This document shows positions 24,760 through 33,513 of a stretch of DNA of 64,000 bases, one piece after another (position 1 is the stretch's first letter; every line of letters starts with the position of its first letter). A program made the position numbers and the translations under genes. The notes below the pieces were generated by a model. It had not been told where the DNA came from and ran no database searches. It saw nothing but the letters and a program-made list of their open reading frames with translations. The stretch is from Hydrogenophaga sp. BPS33 (GTDB taxonomy: Bacteria > Pseudomonadota > Gammaproteobacteria > Burkholderiales > Burkholderiaceae_C), in NCBI RefSeq assembly GCF_009859475.1, contig NZ_CP044550.1, positions 186,001-250,000 on the forward strand, written 5' to 3'.

Positions 24760-25931
24760 ACGAATCCCTTCTTCGCGGCGCGGTCGCGATCTCCGGTGTC
24801 GGGACAGCGGGGTGCGGAGATGCGTCCGGCTTTACTGACATGGAAATACTGGCAAAGGCAGCGCGGTCCGCCGTGCACGATGCGGGTCTGAAGATGTCGG
24901 ACATCGACGGCATTGCCACCGCCAACCTCAGCGCTGCATTGTGGCCCTTGAACGTCGTCGAGTATCTCAATGTCCGTCCTTCCTATGTCGATGGAACCAA
25001 CATAGGAGGGACATCGTTCATCGGTCATATGCTGCCAGCTGCAAGAGCCTTGATGAGCGGGCAATGTAATGCGGTACTCGTGTGTTACGGAAGCACTCAG
25101 CGATCAACAAGGGTTCCCCGGCGCGAGCGTGCGGATGCAAGGGCGCTTCTAGACCCGCTGCCATATGAAGCACCTTATGAGCCGTTCAACCCGCCCTCTT
25201 CTTACGCGCTCATTGCCGCGCGGCACATGCACGAGTATGGAACGACCCGGCGTCAACTCGCCGAGGTTGCGGTGGCTGCCCGACGTTGGGCTCAACTTAA
25301 TCCGGAAGCGTTCGCGCGGGACCCGCTGAGCCTGCAGGACGTTCTCTCCGCCCGGATGGTCAGCGACCCATTCACGGTTTATGACTGCTGCCTTGTCACC
25401 GACGGCGCGGGAGCTTTCGTGATGGTGCGCTCCGACAGGGCGCGGGATCTGCCCCAAAAGCCCGTTCACGTGCTGTCGTGTGCGACGAGCGTCTGGCATC
25501 GCCAGGTTTCCGGCATGCACGATCTGACGGTGACGCCCGCATCCGAATCCGGCCCGAAAGCCTTGGCTCAGGCGGGCCTGACAACCGCGGACATGGACAT
25601 GGTCCAGCTCTACGACGCGTTCACTATCAACACGATCATGCTTCTGGAGGATCTGGGATTCTGCAAAAAAGGCGAAGGCGGCGCCTTTGTGGAAAACGGC
25701 GCAATTGCGCCAGGCGGACGCTTGGCCGTGAACACCAACGGCGGCGGACTCTCCTGCGTTCATCCCAACATGTACGGCGCGTTCGCGGTGATCGAAGCAG
25801 TGCGGCAGTTAAGAGGCGACTGTGGCGAGCGACAGCTTAGCAAGGCCCGGACCGCACTGGTCCACGGCAACGGCGGCGTTTCCGCCGCCGCCCAGTCCAC
25901 GGCCGTTCTCTCCACTTCGGACGTCCTGTGA
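24756..25931 (+). CDS. Second thiolase-fold protein lacking the usual cysteine
   Basis: A 391-aa protein of the SCP-x/Ltp2-like thiolase group. The nucleophile loop reads TNIGGTSFIG (81-90), again without cysteine. It keeps LYDAFTINTIMLLEDLGFCKKGEGG (Y286), GGRLAVNTNGGGLSCVHPNM and a glycine-rich C-terminus (VHGNGGVSAAAQ). With its DUF35 partner it could cleave a beta-hydroxyacyl-CoA by retro-aldol chemistry or act as a specialised thiolase. Two such pairs suggest that two carbon units, or two branches, are removed in one pathway. It ends 37 bp before the CoA-transferase alpha gene. Confidence 0.85.
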   Translation: MNESLLRGAVAISGVGTAGCGDASGFTDMEILAKAARSAVHDAGLKMSDIDGIATANLSAALWPLNVVEYLNVRPSYVDGTNIGGTSFIGHMLPAARALMSGQCNAVLVCYGSTQRSTRVPRRERADARALLDPLPYEAPYEPFNPPSSYALIAARHMHEYGTTRRQLAEVAVAARRWAQLNPEAFARDPLSLQDVLSARMVSDPFTVYDCCLVTDGAGAFVMVRSDRARDLPQKPVHVLSCATSVWHRQVSGMHDLTVTPASESGPKALAQAGLTTADMDMVQLYDAFTINTIMLLEDLGFCKKGEGGAFVENGAIAPGGRLAVNTNGGGLSCVHPNMYGAFAVIEAVRQLRGDCGERQLSKARTALVHGNGGVSAAAQSTAVLSTSDVL

Positions 25932-25968
25932 AAGCGAATCAACGTTCGGCACCCAAAGAAGTATGCCC

Positions 25969-26646
25969 ATGAACAAAATATGCCCAGATATCGCGACGGC
26001 AATCGCCGATATCCGCGATGGATGCACAGTGCTTGTGTCCGGTTTCGGGGGCGCCGGCCATCCTACCGATCTGATTCATGCGCTGATCGATCAAGGAGCT
26101 CGCGACCTCACGATCGTCAACAACAATGCGGGTAACGGAGAGAACGGTCTCGCTGCACTTCTCAAAGCCGGGCGGGTTCGCAAGATCATCTGCTCGTTCC
26201 CCAAAACCGCAAACTCCCATGTTTTCGACAGCCTCTATGCCGCCAAGGAGATTGAGCTGGAACTGGTACCGCAGGGAACGTTGGCTGAACGCCTGCGGTG
26301 TGCAGGAGCGGGCCTCGGAGGATTTTTCACGCCTACTGGGGTAGGGACGCCAATCGCGCAGGGCAAGCGCACGGAAGTGATAAACGGTAGGGAGTTCCTT
26401 TTCGAAACACCGTTGCCCGCCGAGTTCGCGCTGATCCAGGCCGACGCTGCCGATCGCTGGGGCAATTTGACGTACCGCAAGACGGCGCGCAATTTTGGCC
26501 CTGTGATGTGTGCCGCGGCTACCACCACGATCGTGCAGGTTGCCCGCATCGTCCCTCTTGGAAGTATCGATCCGGAGCATGTCGTCACACCCGGGATTTT
26601 TGTTTCCCGAGTCGTAGAAGTCAGTCATCCACTGTATTCAAGCTGA
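25969..26646 (+). CDS. 3-oxoacid/glutaconate-type CoA-transferase, subunit A
   Basis: A 225-aa alpha subunit from the ATG at 25969; an ATG two codons earlier is equally possible. Family features: DIRDGCTVLVSGFGGAGHPTDLIHALIDQG, DLTIVNNNAG, IICSFPKTANSHVFDSLYAAKEIELELVPQGTLAERLRCAGAGLGGFFTPTGVGTPIAQGK, and PAEFALIQADAADRWGNLTYRKTARNF. It forms a heterodimer with the next gene product and transfers CoA, most often from succinyl-CoA to a 3-oxoacid. The spacing to subunit B is 8 bp. The exact acid cannot be inferred. Confidence 0.92.
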   Translation: MNKICPDIATAIADIRDGCTVLVSGFGGAGHPTDLIHALIDQGARDLTIVNNNAGNGENGLAALLKAGRVRKIICSFPKTANSHVFDSLYAAKEIELELVPQGTLAERLRCAGAGLGGFFTPTGVGTPIAQGKRTEVINGREFLFETPLPAEFALIQADAADRWGNLTYRKTARNFGPVMCAAATTTIVQVARIVPLGSIDPEHVVTPGIFVSRVVEVSHPLYSS

Positions 26647-26654
26647 GGAGCCGT

Positions 26655-27293
26655 ATGAACAAATGGACAACCCAGGAGATGGCTCAACGGCTCGCGCGAG
26701 ACATCGAGCCCGGATGGTATGTGAACATCGGAATCGGAATGCCGGAAATGGTCTGCGAGAACTTGCGCGAAGACGATGACATCATCTTGCAGAGCGAGAA
26801 CGGCATCCTCGGCATGGGACCCCTGGCGCGCGGAGATGACATCGACACCGACCTTGTCAATGCAGGCAAGAAGCCTGTCACCGCACGTTTAGGGGCGTCC
26901 TACTTCGAGCACACCACATCGTTCGCGATGATGCGTGGAGGGCATCTCGACCTGTGCATCTTGGGCGCCTTCCAGGTATCGGGCAGCGGGGATCTGGCGA
27001 ACTGGTCCCTGGGCAGACCGGGCATTCCGCCGGCCGTAGGCGGTGCGATGGATTTGGCGGTTGGGGCCAAGCGGGTGTACGTCATCATGGACCACACTAC
27101 AAAAGACGGGGGGCACAAAATACTGCCGCAGTGCACGCTGCCACTGACCGGTCTGTGCGTCGTGACGCGTGTCTACACCGATTTGGCCGTCCTGGAACGA
27201 CGGCATGACCGCATGCATGTCATCGATCTTGCACCCGGTGTCTCGTTTGACATGGTCCAGCGAGCGACGAGTGTGCCACTTATCGCGCCCTGA
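26655..27293 (+). CDS. 3-oxoacid-type CoA-transferase, subunit B
   Basis: A 212-aa beta subunit starting at 26655 behind GAGGAG. The catalytic glutamate is the E in LQSENGILGMGP, which forms the covalent thioester. GWYVNIGIGMPEMVCENL, YFEHTTSFAMMRGGHLDLCILGAFQVSGSGDLANWSLGR and GGAMDLAVGAKRVYVIMDHTTKDGGHKI are further family stretches. It is the last intact gene of the GntR-controlled series; a heavily decayed etfB lies beyond it in the opposite orientation. Confidence 0.93.
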   Translation: MNKWTTQEMAQRLARDIEPGWYVNIGIGMPEMVCENLREDDDIILQSENGILGMGPLARGDDIDTDLVNAGKKPVTARLGASYFEHTTSFAMMRGGHLDLCILGAFQVSGSGDLANWSLGRPGIPPAVGGAMDLAVGAKRVYVIMDHTTKDGGHKILPQCTLPLTGLCVVTRVYTDLAVLERRHDRMHVIDLAPGVSFDMVQRATSVPLIAP

Positions 27294-27309
27294 TTCGTTC
27301 GTGTCAGCG

Positions 27310-27909
27310 GAGCCGTGCTCGTCGATTCCGTGAACTCGCAACACGTTCTCGTCCGGTCCACGCCGACCGTCGTATCCGACGCTATGAGCCGGCCTAATTC
27401 GGCGGGCATCGTCGATGGACATGAACCTTGTGTCGCGTATTGCGGAAGAGCGTGACTGGTGTTTTCGGCATGGAGACAGCTGGTTTCGCGAGCGTGACCG
27501 TTCATTTCGGTGACGTGACCGAGGCATCAAATTCTGCTTGCTGTCGGAGGGCGAACCGGCTCGCCGGTCGGTACTCAAGTTGCGTATGAACCAACTGCTG
27601 GGCATAGGGGGGCGCGGCTCTTCGGTGGTCTCGGCCAGATTGCCCCGATCGGCACCGCTGGCCATGGTCGTGCGCAGCGTCTCCTTGCACTAGGCATCGC
27701 AACAGGAGACAGTAATGACCTAGACGACCATGCCCTTCTCCTTCAAGCGGACCGCTTCTTCGACAGCGATCTCGTCGAAGGGTTCATGCTCATCCTGGCG
27801 TTGGCGTTGGCGTTGGCGTTGGCGTTGGCGATGCCGTCGGCCTTCACTCGAACCTTCACGTTGTAGTCGACGACGCGTCGGGGCGTTCGACAGGGAGAAG
27901 AGTTTTCAT
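27310..27909 (-). pseudogene. Decayed second etfB
   Basis: Reading the minus strand from ATG at 27909, pieces of an ETF beta subunit appear in shifting frames: [13 protein letters not shown], then [22 protein letters not shown] and CKETLRT-MA-GADR, with two TAG codons and at least two frameshifts. Further along, weaker matches (PQYAT for PRYVT, then GVD) suggest the rest of the gene to about 27310. Between codons 25 and 35 a GCCAAC motif has expanded to nearly six copies. The first 180 bp are convincing; the 3' half is suggestive only. The orientation is opposite to the intact etfBA. Confidence 0.7.
27796..27830 (+). repeat. Hexanucleotide tandem repeat (TTGGCG, 5.8 copies)
   Basis: Five full and one partial copies of TTGGCG. 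The intact etfB has only one corresponding GCCAAC at this position ([10 protein letters not shown]). The tract lies inside the etfB relic and would encode an alternating Ala-Asn run on the minus strand. Replication slippage in an unconstrained gene is the simplest origin. Confidence 0.9.
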
Positions 27910-27966
27910 TGACGTGTTATCTAAAAGAAAAAGCAGGACGTGGCTTGTGCAAGGACCACTCCGGTT

Positions 27967-28800
27967 TCAGTCGTTGGCGAGGAAACGGCCGACCATGTCA
28001 TTGAAAGACGAGGCCCATTCGATCTGGGTCCAATGCCCGCAATGCGGATACACATGCAGCTGCGCGCGAGGGATCAGGCTTGCCAGGGTCAGCGCGTTCG
28101 ACAGTGGAATGACCTTGTCTTCGCGGCCGTGGACTACCAGCGTCTCGTGCGGTAGCGCGCGGATCTTGTGCTCCGGCGTGGTCATCGCCTGGATGTACTG
28201 CTGGCGCGGGGCGGGAGAGAACATTTGCGCGAAGCGCTCCTGAACGCCTTCGCGTGTGCTGGCGCGGTAGCGAAGCTCTGCGAGCTCGTCGTTGACGAGC
28301 TTGCGATCATGCGCAAAGACGTCGAGCAGGCCCTTCATGTTCTCTATGGAAGGTGTATAGCCCCACACGGCATCCAGACCGGGCGTCAGCGGAAAGTCGA
28401 TGCCCACGCTGCCCATCAGTACCAACTTGCGCACGCGCTCGGGCCGGCTGGCGGCAATGGCGAGGGCGAGCCCACCGCCAAAGGAATTGCCCACGAGATC
28501 GACGGAGTCCAGCTCCAAGGCGTCCAGGAATCCCACCAGGTGCTCAACCCACGTGTCGAGCCCGTAGCGCGTCCCGGCGGGTGCGTCTGTGTAGCCGAAG
28601 CCGACCATGTCCGGAGCCAGCACGCGGGCCTGTTTCGACAAGGGCCCGATGTTCAGTCTCCAGTTGGCCCAGGCGGTCACACCCGGGCCGGAGCCGTGAA
28701 TCATCACCACTGGATGGCCATTCCCTTGGTCGTGGTAGTTGGTGTCGAAGCCGGCCGCCCGAATGCGATGGCCGAGTTCGGGATTTGGCGTAGAGCTCAT
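27967..28800 (-). CDS. Alpha/beta hydrolase of the meta-cleavage product hydrolase type
   Basis: A 277-aa hydrolase resembling 2-hydroxymuconate-semialdehyde hydrolases (DmpD/XylF/TodF group), which cut C-C bonds of ring-fission products. Visible: HGSGPGVTAWANWRLNIGPLSK at 35-56 (oxyanion loop), the nucleophile elbow GNSFGG with S106, D228 in HGREDKVIP and H256 in CGHWTQIE. The gene starts by an ATGA overlap with the carboxymuconolactone-decarboxylase-like gene upstream, so both were one operon. No extradiol dioxygenase or dehydrogenase partner survives in the window; the rest of that operon was lost at IS1071 copy 2. Confidence 0.88.
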   Translation of the reverse strand: MSSTPNPELGHRIRAAGFDTNYHDQGNGHPVVMIHGSGPGVTAWANWRLNIGPLSKQARVLAPDMVGFGYTDAPAGTRYGLDTWVEHLVGFLDALELDSVDLVGNSFGGGLALAIAASRPERVRKLVLMGSVGIDFPLTPGLDAVWGYTPSIENMKGLLDVFAHDRKLVNDELAELRYRASTREGVQERFAQMFSPAPRQQYIQAMTTPEHKIRALPHETLVVHGREDKVIPLSNALTLASLIPRAQLHVYPHCGHWTQIEWASSFNDMVGRFLAND

Positions 28801-29114
28801 GAGGTCGCCTTGCTTTCGCGGTCGCAAATGTTGGCCAGCACTTCGGCGCCGCGATTAGCCGCAGACAGGCCACGGAACAAAAAGCACAGACTGACAACCG
28901 CTTGCATCTCCTCCCAGCTGGCGCCAGCCTTCCGCGCCGCGATGCCGTGCATGATGGCAGCGTCGCTGAGGTCCATCAGCAGCATGCCGAAAAGCATCAA
29001 CTGCGAGGTCTTCACATCGAAGCACGAGGGGTACATGCCATGCTCGCGCATCTGCTCCTGCAGACTGAGCATCTTCGGATCGAGCGCGCCGGTAACGAGC
29101 ATGCGTGCCTCAAT
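28797..29114 (-). CDS. Carboxymuconolactone-decarboxylase/AhpD-like protein, 5' end removed by IS1071
   Basis: About 105 codons of a CMD-domain protein. EMREHGMYPSCFDVKTSQLMLFGMLLMDLSDAAIMHGIAARKAGASWEEMQAVVSLCFLFRGLSAANRGAEVLA gives the family's helical bundle, with the HGIAARKAGAS region prominent. The frame is open into the IS1071 junction at 29114/29115 (IEAR before the first Met), so the original start is gone. An internal ATG at 29102 could still allow a slightly short product. It overlaps the hydrolase start by ATGA. Confidence 0.75.
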   Translation of the reverse strand: MEARMLVTGALDPKMLSLQEQMREHGMYPSCFDVKTSQLMLFGMLLMDLSDAAIMHGIAARKAGASWEEMQAVVSLCFLFRGLSAANRGAEVLANICDRESKATS

Positions 29115-32100
29115 GGGGTCTCCTCGTTTTCAGTGCAATAAGTGACGGTACGAAAAGCTAGCACTGGCGCGGAGGTGGTGTTGGTAGATCGTTGATTTCA
29201 TTGACTTTCCTGTTCACTTTCAAATCTGCGATTCGTGGCGTCAAACCGTGGTCGGTTTCATCCATTGGTGCCAGTTATCGATGCATTTGGCCGCGAAGGC
29301 AGGATTTGGTCAGCATAGCGGTCAACCGGGAAGCGAAACACACCCCGCAAGTTGATGCTCTCCAGCCTGGTGGGCGCAATCTTCCCGATCAGTTCCGGTG
29401 GAATGACCTGGCGGCGGTTCGACCAGCGATCCAGGACCGCCTGCATCTGTGAGGTATTCCACGCCATCACGATGTTGGCCATCAGGCTCAACGCATCGGC
29501 CACAGCCTGCATTTCATCGACACGTTTGGCCTGCGCCGGGCTGATCCGGCCGGTATAAATGGCGCGCTTGAGGGCGTTAACAGCCTCGCCCCGATTGAGC
29601 ACCCGGCGCAACTCGTTCCTGAAAGCGTCCTTGACAAAGTAGTCAGCCAAAAACGCCGTACGCAGCAACCGCCCCAATTGCACGCCAGCCTCATAGATTG
29701 GATCGCCCTGGGCGGCAGAACCGAACCGCGCAAGAGCTGCCACCGCACTGGCATGTCCGCTCATGACCGAGGCTGCCAGGTGCACCAGACTATCCCAATG
29801 CTTTTCGATCAAAGCGACGTCGACATTGGCTTCGCACACCGCAGCGATTTCTGCGGGCACTTTGGTGCCGCGTGGCACAAAGAGGTGGCGCTGTTTGAGT
29901 TCCTTCAACCGCGGGCAAAGATCAAAACCAAGCAAACGGGCATGTGACATGGCAAAGTCGGTGTAGCCATGGGTATCCACAGCAAGCTGGCTGGTCTCCA
30001 GCTTTTCTTGGCGGATGACACCTTCAATGGCCACGCCCGCCTGGCGCTCATTGAGCACAAAGGGCTGCGCATGGAAGATGCCCCACCGGTCTTTTACATG
30101 GGAGTAGATTCCAATGGAAGGTGTGTTGCGCCGAGGATCAAGCCGGGCTTGCCACACCCGTTTGGTGGTCTCCATGCTCATCATGTCAGAAGATGCCAAA
30201 TCGGACCGCCCCCAGGTGGCGGCAATCGGGTGTCGCTGCATGAATTCCAGCACAGCCTGGCAGGCCTGGCTCAGACGCCGTTCGTCCCGCGCCCAGCGCA
30301 TGGCCTGGCGAATGCTGGTGGCAGACAATTGCGGAATCATGCGCGCGCATTCGACCGCAGTCAGACTGGTGCCGTGGGCCATGATGCCGGCATAGACCAT
30401 CAGCAGCTCGTCGGTAGAGCGCGGCTCACGTCCGAGCATGATCCAGCTAAAGCGCACCTGGGCGTCAACGGCCAGAATCACTTCCGGCAATTGAACCTCA
30501 CCGATGCGGTGATCCAAAGCCGCGCGCAGCTTGGTCACTTCTGGGTCTTCGTCCTCTGCGGGCAATGGCGACAAATGGAGTTCATCATCCACGCGCAGTA
30601 CGCCACTGCGGGCTGCAGCGGCCACCGCATCGACACCGGCAGTTACTCTGGCCAGCAAAGGCTTCAAGAAAGTGGCAGCCTTGCTGGGTAACGATAGACG
30701 GGCATAGTGTTTCTTGGACTCTGCCTGCCAACGCTCGTCCGTGAAGAACAAGCGCGCACGACCCCGAAAGCTCAGGCTGTGCTCAATCCAGACCGAGCCA
30801 TTGCGCACCGCGCGGCGCAGGGCAAACAGGGTGGCCACCTCCAACGCCTGAAACGCCCGTTCCCGGTCTGGGCTGGAGATCGAAACCTGCCAGATCATTC
30901 CCAGACTTGGTGCCACCACTTCAACTGGCAGCTTTCTGGATCCTTTGAGATATAAAGCTTGCAGCTTGGCAAGGTACTCGATGGCAGGATGCTCGCCGGT
31001 GGCCTGCCAGGGCAGCTTTGCAATGGCGACGAGCAACGACCGCACGGGGCGAATTCCATCAATCAATCCCTCGCGGACCAGGGAGGCCCTGCTCGGTGGT
31101 TTGCGTTTCTGGGTTTCGGTGATCAAGGCTTCAAGACGGGCACGCAACTCAGCATCTGGCACCGCACCTTGCGCGCTCAAGGCAACAAGTTCGCCGAGCA
31201 GCGTTTTGTACATTGCGGCCCAATTGACGGTAGCGGGGACATCGGCGGCAGCCTGACGCCACAGATCGGCGATCCGGCGCTGCACCATAAGGATCAACTG
31301 GTCTGTGGTGGTGAACAGGCAATACCGAAGAAAGCATGCGACCTCCACGGTGCGCGCTGGCTCTTTGATCTTGGCTCCGGCTGAGGGCGGCCTGGAGACA
31401 AGTCGGCGCGCGTAGCGGCGCAAGATGAGATCGGGGATGTCTGCCAGGTGCTTATGAACGTCCAGCGTGTAAAGCAGGTCGATGCGCTCCAGTACCTCGC
31501 TGATTTGGCGGGTTGAGTGTTTCGCCGGTGCAGCCCATAGCCAACTCTGCTGGGTTTGTCCATCTGGGCGCAGCTCTGAAACTGAGGCTCGCCAGCGATC
31601 AAGTGTTGCTGGATCAACGCTGGCGGCGATGGCGGTGCCTGTTTCAACTTCAAGCTGGGCAAGTGCCGCCGCAATCAGTGTCCGAATTGCCCGCTCGTGC
31701 ACGATCACCAGCTTGTTCTTGTACAGCCATTGACGCGCCCGCACGAGTAGCTGATCGCGGTCGGCGCAGCGCGCCACTTCGTCGCGCAGTTCACGTACCA
31801 GTGAGCGGCGCTGGTGCTCGCTCATCCACTGGAATCCAAGGACCGTGCAGGCTACTTGTTGGTGATCGAATAGCGTGCGCCCGCGTTCATACATGGCTCT
31901 CAGCGAGGCGACTTCTGGTGCTGCAATGCCAAGCTCGTTGCCAAGGTGGCGCCACAAGGCTACTGGAATTACCCGAAAGGCACCGAGCAAACGCCCACTC
32001 ATGCGCAGGAAACCAATATGGAGCGCCAGACCAAGCTTGTGGGAATCACCTCGGCGTGCATTGATTGCGTCGCGCTCGGCACCATCGAAGGTGAAAAATG

Positions 32101-32318
32101 CCTTCATCTCGAAGTCGCTGATATCGCGGGGGAGCCCACGCATCCCCAAAAACGTTGTGTGCCAACCCTGCATCGTGAACCTCAAAAGTGGGAGGCCACC
32201 ATACCCGTTTACAAAGCGAACAGGAAAGTCAATGAAATCAACGGTCTACCCAGACCACCCCCGCGCCAGTGCTAGCTTTGCGTACCGTCACTTATTGCAC
32301 TGAAAACGAGGAGACCCC
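29115..32318 (-). mobile_element. IS1071 copy 2 (complete)
   Basis: 3,204 bp from GGGGTCTCCTCG to GAGGAGACCCC. Left flank TCAAT lies inside the truncated CMD gene; right flank CAGAA is the first base block of cargo A. There is no target duplication, so the left and right neighbours were brought together by recombination. Confidence 0.97.
29258..32173 (-). CDS. tnpA: IS1071 transposase TnpA (copy 2)
   Basis: A 971-aa Tn3-family transposase with product identical to that of copy 1 at 8003-10918, including the DTHGYTD signature and the NIVMAWNT region. Intact, so the element is probably able to move. Confidence 0.97.
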   Translation of the reverse strand: MQGWHTTFLGMRGLPRDISDFEMKAFFTFDGAERDAINARRGDSHKLGLALHIGFLRMSGRLLGAFRVIPVALWRHLGNELGIAAPEVASLRAMYERGRTLFDHQQVACTVLGFQWMSEHQRRSLVRELRDEVARCADRDQLLVRARQWLYKNKLVIVHERAIRTLIAAALAQLEVETGTAIAASVDPATLDRWRASVSELRPDGQTQQSWLWAAPAKHSTRQISEVLERIDLLYTLDVHKHLADIPDLILRRYARRLVSRPPSAGAKIKEPARTVEVACFLRYCLFTTTDQLILMVQRRIADLWRQAAADVPATVNWAAMYKTLLGELVALSAQGAVPDAELRARLEALITETQKRKPPSRASLVREGLIDGIRPVRSLLVAIAKLPWQATGEHPAIEYLAKLQALYLKGSRKLPVEVVAPSLGMIWQVSISSPDRERAFQALEVATLFALRRAVRNGSVWIEHSLSFRGRARLFFTDERWQAESKKHYARLSLPSKAATFLKPLLARVTAGVDAVAAAARSGVLRVDDELHLSPLPAEDEDPEVTKLRAALDHRIGEVQLPEVILAVDAQVRFSWIMLGREPRSTDELLMVYAGIMAHGTSLTAVECARMIPQLSATSIRQAMRWARDERRLSQACQAVLEFMQRHPIAATWGRSDLASSDMMSMETTKRVWQARLDPRRNTPSIGIYSHVKDRWGIFHAQPFVLNERQAGVAIEGVIRQEKLETSQLAVDTHGYTDFAMSHARLLGFDLCPRLKELKQRHLFVPRGTKVPAEIAAVCEANVDVALIEKHWDSLVHLAASVMSGHASAVAALARFGSAAQGDPIYEAGVQLGRLLRTAFLADYFVKDAFRNELRRVLNRGEAVNALKRAIYTGRISPAQAKRVDEMQAVADALSLMANIVMAWNTSQMQAVLDRWSNRRQVIPPELIGKIAPTRLESINLRGVFRFPVDRYADQILPSRPNASITGTNG

Positions 32319-32609
32319 CAGAAACTCCTTGTGGGTTTGGCGGCGGCAACGAGTTCGACATCCAGCGACGGTGTGAGCAGCTCGTGCGATCGCGGGCCGT
32401 ATGCCGCTTCCGCCCACTCGTAGGAAGTGCCGACCTCGTTCGCGAACGACTGCACGGTGGGAACGCGATTCGCTTGGCTCCATCGCGCCGCGTTAACGAT
32501 CTGGGCGACATAACGGTCCACCAGGTCCGGCCGCTCCTTCACAAGCTGCGCGCTCACTGTCAGCGTGGCGGGCTGCTGGTTGCTGCCGCGAACGTGGGGG
32601 TCGGGGTGG
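32319..32609 (-). pseudogene. ABC-type substrate-binding protein remnant (cargo A copy 2)
   Basis: Same relic as at 255-545, with its C-terminus cut by the inverted repeat of IS1071 copy 2 and its N-terminal half missing. Confidence 0.55.
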
Positions 32610-33513
32610 TCGCCCCATCGACCTCTTCCCGCGCAAGGCATGGTGCCGCCTCGCCACGCGCCATGCGAAGAACCTGCTGTCCGAGGACATGCTGCCGCAT
32701 GACCGGGCCGGCCACCCGCGGCTGCGCGAAGCCGTCGCCAATCGCGTGAGGCTCGTGCGCGGCGGTGTGCAGGTCGTCCCGTTTCCGTGCATGGCAGGGA
32801 GCACCGCCGCCCTGCCTTCGGCGAAGCTCGCCATCTGTTGCCCGGCCGACTTTGCGTTCACGGGCGAGCCATGGAGCGCGGACGCGCTCGCGGAGCTGGT
32901 CGGGTGGTCGCGCAAGCACGCGGGCTGGCTGGTCGAAGACGACCGTGACCTCGACCTGTACGAAACGGGCCCGCATGAAGCGGTCCTTGCCCGGGGCGCA
33001 AGCGCCGAACGAACGATCTATCTCGGCTCGTTCGAGCGCAGCGTGTTCCCCGAGGTGGGCTGCGGCTTCATCGTCGCTCCCCACGAACTGGTCCAGTCTT
33101 TCTCCGCCGCTGCGCAGCAGCAGGCGTACAACTCGCCGCTGCAGATGCAGCGCACGCTGTTTGATTTCATCACGCAAGGCTATATCGGGCGTCACGCCAA
33201 CCGGCTTCGCAAAGCCCATGGGGAGCGGCGCAAGGCGGCGCTGGCGGCCTTGCGCAGGGGCGCTTTCACGGGAGATCTCTCGTTCCAGGCCGCGGGTTCC
33301 TACCTGGTGGCGAGCTTTCGAAACGTGAGCGAACCGGGGCTGCTGGAACGCGCTCTCGAAGAAAATCGCGTCGGGGCGCGCGTGCTTGCGCGTCCAGGCA
33401 GGCGTGAGCAGCTGCTGCTGGTGGGCTATGCAGGCGCGCCGCGTGAAGAGCTCTTCGCCGCGATCGGCGTGCTCGACGCGCTGCTTACGCGATCTTGCCG
33501 CCGAGTGACTTGA
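32605..33513 (+). pseudogene. MocR-type regulator relic (cargo A copy 2)
   Basis: Same relic as at 541-1449: no DNA-binding domain, internal loss, and the PLP lysine replaced by arginine in GSFER. The identical lesions in all three copies show that the decay preceded the amplification. Confidence 0.65.

Noticed and set aside
27796..27830. Tandem TTGGCG repeats as a CRISPR-like or iteron array
   Set aside because: No spacers, only 6-bp units, and they lie inside a decayed etfB; slippage explains them.
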